From: Gemmiger formicilis
Lineage (GTDB): Bacteria; Bacillota; Clostridia; Oscillospirales; Ruminococcaceae
NCBI RefSeq assembly: GCF_018784445.1
Contig: NZ_WQOH01000025.1
Span: 49,410 to 99,458, forward strand
Length of the DNA: 50,049 nt
Direction of reading: 5' to 3'
In this document: in pieces, positions 33,274 to 39,010 of the stretch
Position numbering within the stretch: the stretch's first letter is position 1
How the letters are laid out: every line of letters begins with the position of its first letter
The notes under the pieces: generated by a model
Databases searched by the model: none
The model's input: only the letters and a program-made list of their open reading frames with translations
What the model was told of the DNA's origin: nothing
Program-made: the position numbers and the translations under genes

Positions 33274-34371
33274 TTGAACACGGAAAATCTGAATGGGATT
33301 TTGGCACAGTACATTCAATATTGCAAGACCCGCACCGCCGCCGAAGAGGGAACGGTCTGGCGTGCGGCCGACTGCTTCGGCGTGAACTGGGATATCGAGG
33401 ACAGCGACTTCCCCGGTATGTTTGCGGACGCCATGCAGCAGGCACAGCTGGCGCTGGACAACCCGGCCTTGCAGCCCATCGACGGCGTGCAGACCCTGAT
33501 GCTGCGGGAGACAGAAGTAGAGTTGGTGCGGGAGTGTTTCCGCTGGCTGTTCAAAGAGGATGACGGCGATATCGCCAAGCGCCGCGGCCGCGCCGAGCTG
33601 TTTGCCGACCAGATCAACGGCCGGTTCCGTCGCGTGTTCCCGCGGATGCCCAAGTACACGATGAACACGGCCAACGCGGTGTTTTTCCTGAACCTGTGGG
33701 AACCCCACGACAACTATTTTTATAATGCGGCCGAGGCCAGGGCCTGGGCAGAATATTTTGACTACGAGGCCGATTTCGGCGGCGGCACGGCACTGGACCT
33801 GCCACGCTACTATACTATGTGCAACGACCTGTTGGCCGAGCTGGAAAGCTACCCGGAACTTATTGCCCTGCACAAGGCCTATGTGGCGCAGGAACTTGGC
33901 GGCATCAATGACCAGCTGCATCTGTTGGTGTACGATATCCTGCACACGGCCTACACCCAGCAGTTCTACCCGTGCGGCTATGCCCGCAGCGCCACTACAA
34001 AGGAACGCGCCAAGGCTGCTAAGGAGAAAGCAACCCGCACCGAGCTGTGCATCTGCATCGGTGAATGCGAGCAGAAATTGCAGGAGATGCAAGCCAACCC
34101 CGCCAAACTGCCCGACCTGACCGACTGTAAGATCAGCCATAAGATGTTCGGCGCAGGTACGGTCCGGCCCGCCGAGGGCCAGTTCATGGTCATCGACTTT
34201 AATGGCACGCTGAAAAAGTTCAGCTACACGGCCTCGATGAACAGCGGCTACCTGACCGCCGAGGACCCCGCCGTCGAGGCTGAACTGCAAGCCTACCAGG
34301 ACTACAACAAAGAGAAAGACCGCCTGGAAAAGGAACTGAAAAACATGAAGGCGGAGTTGGTGAAGCTGTAA
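33274..34371 (+). CDS. Uncharacterised protein with PcrA-like C-terminal motif
   Basis: A 365-residue soluble protein that I do not recognise. It starts with TTG, supported by AGGAGGAG 7 nt upstream and a consensus promoter. The first ~240 residues are mostly alpha-helical and rich in Trp, Tyr and Phe. Residues from about 289 (KISHKMFGAGTV, then VIDFNGTLKKFSY) resemble the small beta domain at the C-terminus of PcrA/UvrD helicases, which binds RNA polymerase. A Lys/Glu coiled coil ends the protein. It has its own promoter, so no operon context helps. Any link to transcription is speculation from the short motif. Confidence 0.6.
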   Translation: MNTENLNGILAQYIQYCKTRTAAEEGTVWRAADCFGVNWDIEDSDFPGMFADAMQQAQLALDNPALQPIDGVQTLMLRETEVELVRECFRWLFKEDDGDIAKRRGRAELFADQINGRFRRVFPRMPKYTMNTANAVFFLNLWEPHDNYFYNAAEARAWAEYFDYEADFGGGTALDLPRYYTMCNDLLAELESYPELIALHKAYVAQELGGINDQLHLLVYDILHTAYTQQFYPCGYARSATTKERAKAAKEKATRTELCICIGECEQKLQEMQANPAKLPDLTDCKISHKMFGAGTVRPAEGQFMVIDFNGTLKKFSYTASMNSGYLTAEDPAVEAELQAYQDYNKEKDRLEKELKNMKAELVKL

Positions 34372-34403
34372 GGCAGACAATACCACGTCTATGTCGCCGC
34401 CCC

Positions 34404-34426
34404 GTAGGGGCCGGGCATGCCCGGCC
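34404..34426. repeat. GTAGGGGCCGGGCATGCCCGG repeat copy
   Basis: The palindrome GGGGCCGGGCATGCCCGGCC, preceded by AAGGCAGAC as at 21820 and followed by CAACTTCCCCATAA as at 41570. This shows that the repeat unit is longer than the palindrome itself. Confidence 0.7.
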
Positions 34427-34458
34427 AGCAACTTCCCCATAACTGCATATTTACAACG

Positions 34459-34493
34459 AAAATGCCCATCGGTTTTGTGCCGATGGGCGTTTT
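34459..34493. terminator. Bidirectional hairpin terminator
   Basis: AAAATGCCCATCGG pairs with CCGATGGGCGTTTT (one mismatch) around TTTTGTG. It could end the plus-strand gene to the left and the XRE remnant to the right. Confidence 0.7.
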
Positions 34494-34500
34494 GCTGTAT

Positions 34501-34692
34501 TTATCGGAACTCAAACAGTTTGCACACAGGGACATCCAGCACCCGTGCAATGCGAAAGACCACATCCAGCGAGACCGCACAGTCGCTGTTCTCGATGCGG
34601 GACATATGGGTGCGGCTTATGTCAATCTTGTCCGCCAGCTGAATTTGCGACAGCCCCGCCGCCTTGCGGTAGTAGGAGTTGTGATTCCGTAT
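34501..34692 (-). pseudogene. XRE-family regulator remnant, 5' end missing
   Basis: On the minus strand the frame encodes a typical HTH: RKAAGLSQIQLADKIDISR and HMSRIENSD, then LDVVFRIARVLDVPVCKLFE and a stop. The frame stays open upstream to a TAA at 34735-34737, but contains no ATG, GTG or TTG before the HTH, and no ribosome binding site. The 3' end is intact and followed by a terminator. It looks like a regulator whose first codons were replaced by rearrangement. Confidence 0.6.
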
Positions 34693-34908
34693 AGTGCGGA
34701 TGGATGGCCCATTGTCGTGAATACGGACTATGTGTTAAAATCCGCGCCCAGCGTCAATAGTGATGACGTAGTGTGGGTCAGCGCGGGTGATAAACTGTAC
34801 GGTCATTATGGCGACGGTGACTGGGTCTTTGTCGCAGACTACGACTTTAACGTATACGGTTGGATACCCGAACCCTATCAGGAATTTGACTGGAGCACCG
34901 TACAATAA
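34681..34908 (+). pseudogene. SH3b-like domain fragment
   Basis: The plus-strand frame from a possible GTG at 34681 encodes about 75 residues that look like a bacterial SH3 domain: TDYVLKSAPSV, VWVSAGDKLYGHYGDGDWV and GWIPEP. No signal peptide or ribosome binding site at a usual distance is present, and the frame runs backwards into the antisense of the XRE remnant. It is probably the 3' remainder of a surface-protein gene. Confidence 0.5.
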
Positions 34909-34909
34909 A

Positions 34910-34938
34910 ATGCAAAAAGCGTCGGGAACTTTTTGCAT
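34910..34938 (+). terminator. Terminator-like hairpin
   Basis: ATGCAAAAAG pairs with CTTTTTGCAT around CGTCGGGAA, right after the SH3-like fragment. Confidence 0.55.
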
Positions 34939-35051
34939 GAATAACTTGCGCGGTGTGTCGAAATATGATATTCTAAACATACCGCTTCGCCGGTAAGGCG
35001 CTGCACAAAACGGCAGGCGGTCAGCCACACTTCCCGAAAGGGGGTGAGGCA

Positions 35052-35141
35052 ATGCGTTTTACATTGATTTTCCATATCGGTCTCAAGACCGTTACGCTAA
35101 GGTTGGTCGTAAAAAGCAAGAACCGCCACCCCGGCAGGTGA
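35052..35141 (+). CDS. Very small ORF, possible type I toxin-like peptide
   Basis: ATG 35052 follows GGGGGTGAGGC and encodes 29 residues: a hydrophobic MRFTLIFHIGLKTVTLRLVV start and a basic KSKNRHPGR tail. This hydrophobic-then-basic pattern is seen in short membrane toxins of type I systems. No other gene explains 34940-35180. I see no clear antisense RNA promoter, so the call is tentative. Confidence 0.35.
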   Translation: MRFTLIFHIGLKTVTLRLVVKSKNRHPGR

Positions 35142-35188
35142 AGATACTGTCAAGCAGATTTCAGAATTTTTTGCTGGCATAATAAGCA

Positions 35189-35223
35189 AAACTCCCCATG
35201 CCGGAATATGACATAGGGAGTTT
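35189..35223 (-). terminator. Terminator beside repeat copy B
   Basis: AAACTCCC pairs with GGGAGTTT across a 19-nt loop. Read on the minus strand it follows the tRNA-Gly-like fragment at 35228-35239. Confidence 0.5.
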
Positions 35224-35227
35224 CCCA

Positions 35228-35332
35228 GAGCGGCTGATGTCCGCCTCCCGCGGGCTGGCGAACAGTCCGCAGGACTGTTCGCCCCGGCACTGCGGTGCCG
35301 TCGCCCTGTTCGACTTCTCATCCCCGAATCCC
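35228..35332. repeat. Structured GC-rich repeat with tRNA-like ends (copy B)
   Basis: Same architecture as copy A at 6059-6166, opposite orientation. Stem 1 is 35257-35268 with 35272-35283; stem 2 is CGGCAC / GTGCCG near 35285-35300. Relative to copy A, stem 1 changes T-A to A-T and stem 2 changes G-C to A-T, so both stems stay paired. At the left, 35228-35239 (GAGCGGCTGATG) copies the 3' end of the neighbouring tRNA-Gly. At the right, GTTCGACTTCTC resembles a tRNA T-loop. Confidence 0.75.
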
Positions 35333-35377
35333 AAAAAGAGACCCCTGCGTCTGGACACGACACAGGGGTCTCTTTTT
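35333..35377. terminator. Terminator of tRNA-Gly, bidirectional
   Basis: A 15-bp perfect stem AAAAAGAGACCCCTG / CAGGGGTCTCTTTTT directly abuts the CCA end of the tRNA-Gly gene and also lies behind repeat copy B on the plus strand. Confidence 0.85.
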
Positions 35378-35379
35378 GG

Positions 35380-35451
35380 AGCGGCTGATGGGAGTCGAAC
35401 CCACGTCCTCAGCTTGGAAGGCTGATGTACTAGCCGTTGTACGACAGCCGC
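35380..35451 (-). tRNA. tRNA-Gly (anticodon TCC)
   Basis: On the minus strand: acceptor GCGGCTG / CAGCCGC, D-arm, anticodon stem CAGC with loop CTTCCAA (anticodon TCC), T-loop GTTCGACTC, and encoded CCA at 35377-35379. It decodes GGA. Confidence 0.95.
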
Positions 35452-35466
35452 ATAACAACAGTACCT

Positions 35467-35496
35467 ATTATACCCACCCAAGGGGGCATTTGTCAA
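35467..35496 (-). promoter_or_regulatory. Promoter of tRNA-Gly
   Basis: On the minus strand TTGACA (35491-35496), 18-nt spacer, TATAAT (35467-35472). Confidence 0.8.
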
Positions 35497-35571
35497 GCCC
35501 GGCGGTGGACTTTCCCCGCAGATTTTACGGCGCTGTAACCCATTTGCCATTTTATTTTACATTTTGCACCC

Positions 35572-35600
35572 TTGACAACGGCCCGCGAAAGCCCCATAAT
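35572..35600 (+). promoter_or_regulatory. Promoter of rsmD
   Basis: TTGACA at 35572-35577, 17-nt spacer, CATAAT at 35595-35600, about 50 nt before the start. Confidence 0.75.
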
Positions 35601-35651
35601 AAATACTGAATCTGTGTAAAAGAAATTTTGAGAGGAAAGAGGTGCGGCACC

Positions 35652-36200
35652 ATGCGCGTCATTGCCGGAACAGCCCGCGGTAAAAACCTGCAGGCCCTGC
35701 CGGGCGAGGATATCACCCGCCCGACCATCAACCGCGTGAAGGAGGCCATGTTCTCTAGTGTGCAGTTTCTTGTGCCGGGAGCACGCGTGCTGGATCTGTT
35801 TGCAGGCAGCGGTCAGCTGGGCATCGAGGCTCTGTCACGCGGAGCGAAAAGCTGCCTCTTTGTCGACCACTCTGCCGAAGCATTGGCCATCGTAAGGGCT
35901 AACTGCAAGACGGCGGGCGTTGACCGCCAGAGTGATATCCGCCAGGGCGAGGCCGAGAGTTTCCTTGCCAACATCCGCGGGCCGTTTGACCTGGTCCTGC
36001 TGGATCCGCCGTTCCACCATGACACGGTGGCGGCGGTGCTGCCGCTGCTGGCCACCAAGATGGCCCCGGGTGGTGTGGTCCTCTGCGAGACGGAGCGTGA
36101 GGCCGACCTGCCTGAGCAGGCAGGCAGCCTGACACTGGTAAAACAATACAACTACGGCAAGATCAAGGTCAGCCGCTATGAGAGAGGGGAAGAGGCATGA
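35652..36200 (+). CDS. rsmD: 16S rRNA (guanine966-N2)-methyltransferase RsmD
   Basis: A 182-residue SAM-dependent methyltransferase that modifies 16S rRNA during small-subunit assembly. It opens MRVIAGTARGKNLQ, with TRPTINRVKEAMFS, the SAM loop VLDLFAGSGQLGIEALSRGA and the catalytic LLDPPF (a variant of DPPY), all diagnostic of RsmD. ATG 35652 is preferred to an in-frame start at 35628 because GAGGTG lies 8 nt upstream. The stop overlaps the next start, so the coiled-coil gene is coupled. In many Firmicutes coaD follows; here it does not. Confidence 0.92.
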   Translation: MRVIAGTARGKNLQALPGEDITRPTINRVKEAMFSSVQFLVPGARVLDLFAGSGQLGIEALSRGAKSCLFVDHSAEALAIVRANCKTAGVDRQSDIRQGEAESFLANIRGPFDLVLLDPPFHHDTVAAVLPLLATKMAPGGVVLCETEREADLPEQAGSLTLVKQYNYGKIKVSRYERGEEA

Positions 36201-36667
36201 ACGTTGAAGAATTGCTGGAACTGATGGAAGAAACACTGGAAGCGGGTACGGCTGTACCGTTTGCCGCCTCCAAGCGCGTGGTCGACGTGGATCGTATGCG
36301 CGATATCATTGATGAGGTGCGCAACAATCTCCCCGATGAAGTGCGCGAGAGCAAGAAAATCGTGAATGACCGCGAGCAAATTATGAAAAATGCCCGCATC
36401 GAGTCGGAAAATATCATTCAGCAGGCAGAGGAGCGCGCCCGCACCCTGACCAGTGAGCAGGAGATCGTCAAGCGCAGCCAACAGCGCGCAGTGGAGATTC
36501 TGACCGCCGCTCAGACCCAGGCCAAGGAGCTGAGCCGCAACGCTACGGTCTACTGCGAGGGCATCCTGAAAAACTCTGAGGAAGTGCTGGCTCGCAGCGT
36601 GGCGGATATCAAGAATACCCGGATGAACCTGCGCAATGCCGCCCGCCCTAACCGTGGGCAGAAGTAA
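36197..36667 (+). CDS. Coiled-coil protein of the rsmD operon (ATPase subunit H-like)
   Basis: A 156-residue protein rich in Glu, Arg, Gln and Ala that is almost entirely coiled coil. The start MNVEELLELMEETLE and the conserved-looking RVVDVDRMRDIIDEVRNNLP segment match small Clostridia proteins often labelled as V-type ATPase subunit H or DivIVA-like. It overlaps rsmD by 4 nt with AGAGGGGAAGAGG upstream. No ATPase genes are near, so a subunit H role is unlikely; a structural role in division or envelope is possible, given its place beside the dcw cluster. Confidence 0.7.
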   Translation: MNVEELLELMEETLEAGTAVPFAASKRVVDVDRMRDIIDEVRNNLPDEVRESKKIVNDREQIMKNARIESENIIQQAEERARTLTSEQEIVKRSQQRAVEILTAAQTQAKELSRNATVYCEGILKNSEEVLARSVADIKNTRMNLRNAARPNRGQK

Positions 36668-36728
36668 GGACGGCCTTGAAAAACGTTGTTATCCACGGCA
36701 CATTTCCCTAAAAATCTTTATAAGCTCT

Positions 36729-36772
36729 AAAAATATCGTCGCACCGTATAATACGGTGCGGCGATATTTTTG
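36729..36772 (+). terminator. Terminator of the rsmD operon
   Basis: A 20-bp stem with one G-U (36729-36748 with 36752-36771), followed by TG. It isolates the dcw cluster from upstream transcription. Confidence 0.85.
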
Positions 36773-36915
36773 TCTGCGGCAAAAAATTTGCCGCCGTGCT
36801 GTTTTGATGCAAACCGCTGTCCCTGGGGTGGGGGCCTTTGTACAAAGTGTGAAAAATCCATTCGCGGCGCAGTTTTTTCCAGTTCGCCCTTGCTTTTTGC
36901 CGGGGAAAATGGTAC

Positions 36916-37012
36916 TATAATTTTACCACGAGTGGGTAATTGTGGTGAGTTTAACAACAAAAGTGGTGAATGGTGGGTAGTTTTCCACGTTCTCCACAGA
37001 GTTTTCCACAAA
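36916..37012 (+). promoter_or_regulatory. dcw promoter and MraZ-box region
   Basis: TATAAT at 36916-36921 lies behind a poorly matched -35 region. Downstream come GTGGG (36932), GTGGT (36942), GTGGT (36963) and GTGGG (36973): two pairs, each with a 10-nt period, as expected for MraZ direct-repeat boxes. Next are TTTTCCACG (36981), TTCTCCACA (36990) and TTTTCCACA (37002), which resemble DnaA boxes or GTGGA boxes on the other strand. All lie in the leader of mraZ. Confidence 0.65.
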
Positions 37013-37079
37013 GAGGACGCTGCGACGTAAAAAATCTTGCTGCAAGTTTGTACAGTTTGACGAAGGGAGGGGAACACAG

Positions 37080-37496
37080 ATGCTCGTTGGTCAGTATGAT
37101 TACGCCATCGATGCCAAGGGCCGTCTGAATTTCCCCGCCCGTTTCCGCGACGCGATGGGGGAAACCTTCATTGTGACCCGCTGGCTTGACCATTGCCTGG
37201 CCGCTTTCCCGGCAGAAGAGTTCGAAAAGGTTGCCGCCAAAATCGAGGAAAAGGGCCTCGTCAAGGGCCGCAAGGTCAGCCGTATGCTGTACGCCTCTGC
37301 GGTGGAGGTTACCCCGGACAAGCAAGGCCGCATCCAGCTCCCCGCCAAACTGCGGGAGTACGCGGGTCTTGACCACGATGTCACCATTATCGGCAGCCGC
37401 AGCTTTGCCGAGATTTGGAACACCGAGGCATGGAACGCCAGCCAGGAAACCAGCGATGAGGACTTCACCGCTGAGATGGAAAACCTTGACTTTTAA
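37080..37496 (+). CDS. mraZ: Transcriptional regulator MraZ
   Basis: A 138-residue double-AbrB-like protein that binds its own promoter as a ring and controls the dcw cluster. The two repeats are visible: YDYAIDAKGRLNFPARFR near residues 6-23 and VEVTPDKQGRIQLPAKLRE near 75-93. GGGAGGGG lies before the ATG. It is the first gene of the cluster, and rsmH follows after 18 nt. The GTGG boxes upstream fit autoregulation. Confidence 0.93.
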   Translation: MLVGQYDYAIDAKGRLNFPARFRDAMGETFIVTRWLDHCLAAFPAEEFEKVAAKIEEKGLVKGRKVSRMLYASAVEVTPDKQGRIQLPAKLREYAGLDHDVTIIGSRSFAEIWNTEAWNASQETSDEDFTAEMENLDF

Positions 37497-37514
37497 TAAA
37501 CAGGACGATACAAC

Positions 37515-38438
37515 ATGGAATTTTCACATATCCCCGTACTGCTGCAGCCCTGCCTGGATGGGTTGAACATCGACCCCGCCGGCATCTACCTGGATGGCAC
37601 GGCCGGCGGCGCGGGCCACAGCAGAGAAATTGCAAAACGACTGACCACAGGCCGCCTGATTTCACTCGACCAGGACCCGGATGCGGTGGCAGTAGCCACC
37701 GAAAGGCTCAAGGGTCTCCCGGCGCAGGTGGTGCAGGTCAACTTCCGCGAGGCAGCGCGAGTCCTCGCGGAGCTGGGCATCCCGGCGGTGAACGGGGCCC
37801 TGCTTGATCTCGGCGTGTCCAGCCACCAGCTGGACGATGCAGCGCGCGGTTTTTCCTACCATGCCGACGCGCCGCTGGATATGCGCATGAGCCAGCAGGG
37901 CCCCACCGCCGCGGACCTGGTCAACACTCTGGATCGTGAGGAACTGACCCGCATCCTGCGCGACTATGGCGAGGAACCCTACGCCTGGCAAATCGCAGGC
38001 AAAATCATCGCCGCGCGGGAAACGCGGCCGATCACCACCACCATGCAGTTGGCGGATATCGTGGCCGCCGCAGTGCCCCCGGCTGAGCGCCGCAAGGCCA
38101 AGAACCCGGCGCGCCGCACTTTCCAGGCCGTCCGTATTGCGGTCAACTCCGAACTGGACGCCCTGAACGAGGGCCTGGATGCGATTTTCAACTGCCTGGC
38201 CCCGGGCGGGCGGCTCTGCGTCATCACCTTCCACAGCCTGGAGGACCGCTTAGTCAAGAACAAGTTCCGTCGCTGGGCACAGCGCTGCACCTGTCCGCCG
38301 GAACAGCCCATCTGCACCTGCGGGGGTGTGGCAAAGGCAAAGCTCATTACCCGCAAACCCATCGAAGCTGACGCTGCGGAGCTGGAAACCAACCGCCGCA
38401 GCCGCAGCGCCAAACTGAGAGTGTTGGAGAAAGTATAA
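37515..38438 (+). CDS. rsmH: 16S rRNA (cytosine1402-N4)-methyltransferase RsmH
   Basis: A 307-residue SAM-dependent methyltransferase (formerly MraW). It begins HIPVLLQPCLDGLNI, has the SAM motif YLDGTAGGAGHS, LLDLGVSSHQLDDAARGFSY, and the C-terminal HSLEDRLVKNKFR and RSRSAKLRVLEK blocks. Length and motifs match the family throughout. Standard second gene of a dcw cluster. Confidence 0.95.
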   Translation: MEFSHIPVLLQPCLDGLNIDPAGIYLDGTAGGAGHSREIAKRLTTGRLISLDQDPDAVAVATERLKGLPAQVVQVNFREAARVLAELGIPAVNGALLDLGVSSHQLDDAARGFSYHADAPLDMRMSQQGPTAADLVNTLDREELTRILRDYGEEPYAWQIAGKIIAARETRPITTTMQLADIVAAAVPPAERRKAKNPARRTFQAVRIAVNSELDALNEGLDAIFNCLAPGGRLCVITFHSLEDRLVKNKFRRWAQRCTCPPEQPICTCGGVAKAKLITRKPIEADAAELETNRRSRSAKLRVLEKV

Positions 38439-38448
38439 GAGGCAAACC

Positions 38449-38925
38449 ATGACGACCGTTTTGCTGCACAGCGGTGCGGCTGCACCTAAATTAGAGACCC
38501 CGCGCCCGCAGGTAAAAGTGGTGCGCGGCGGCAACCGCGGGCTGAACCGCGCGCGCCGTTTTGCGCAGGCCACGCTGCGCACGCTGGCCCTTGCCATTGT
38601 GCTGGGGCTGGTTGTCAGCGTGCTGTACAGCCACGCCAAGCTCACCGAGTTGAGCGGTCAGATCAATGAGGTCAACACCCAGCTGGCCGCCGCCCAGAGC
38701 GAGTACGACTACCTGAGCACCAAAATGAGCGATATCACAAGCCGCGCCAGCCTGCAGGAGGTGGCCGAGGGCCAGCTGGGACTGGTCAAGCTCGACCCGA
38801 GCCAAATCACCTATGTCCAGTTGGAAGATCAGAGCATAATCGAAAAAAGCAGCAGTTCCGCCGTCCGCCTGCTGGACAAGGTCCGCACCGCCGCCCTGAA
38901 CCTGCTGGATGGATTGAATCCGTAA
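38449..38925 (+). CDS. ftsL: FtsL-like cell division protein
   Basis: A 158-residue bitopic protein: a basic cytoplasmic part of about 45 residues, one transmembrane helix near residues 46-63 (TLALAIVLGLVVSVLY), then an extracytoplasmic coiled coil (LSGQINEVNTQLAAAQSEY) and a short tail. This topology and its position between rsmH and the class B PBP identify FtsL, which joins FtsQ/DivIB and FtsB/DivIC to control septal synthesis. Sequence alone is too variable to prove it. Confidence 0.85.
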   Translation: MTTVLLHSGAAAPKLETPRPQVKVVRGGNRGLNRARRFAQATLRTLALAIVLGLVVSVLYSHAKLTELSGQINEVNTQLAAAQSEYDYLSTKMSDITSRASLQEVAEGQLGLVKLDPSQITYVQLEDQSIIEKSSSSAVRLLDKVRTAALNLLDGLNP

Positions 38926-38946
38926 CAATAAAATTATGCAGCTACG

Positions 38947-38993
38947 AGCCTTTTTGCTGCGCGGCGCGATGGCCGACGGCGAAAAGGCTTTTT
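38947..38993 (+). terminator. Internal hairpin between ftsL and the PBP gene
   Basis: AGCCTTTT pairs with AAAAGGCT across a GC-rich, partly self-pairing loop and is followed by TTTTG. It resembles an attenuator or weak terminator inside the dcw operon. Confidence 0.45.
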
Positions 38994-39010
38994 GAAATAA
39001 GGAACACCCT

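Noticed and set aside
34417-34680. 163-aa plus-strand frame treated as one gene
   Set aside because: Its first half is the antisense of an XRE helix-turn-helix and a terminator; only the last ~75 residues look protein-like.
35161-35550. Minus-strand 129-aa ORF and overlapping plus-strand ORFs
   Set aside because: They run through tRNA-Gly, its terminator and repeat copy B; such frames are by-products of these elements.
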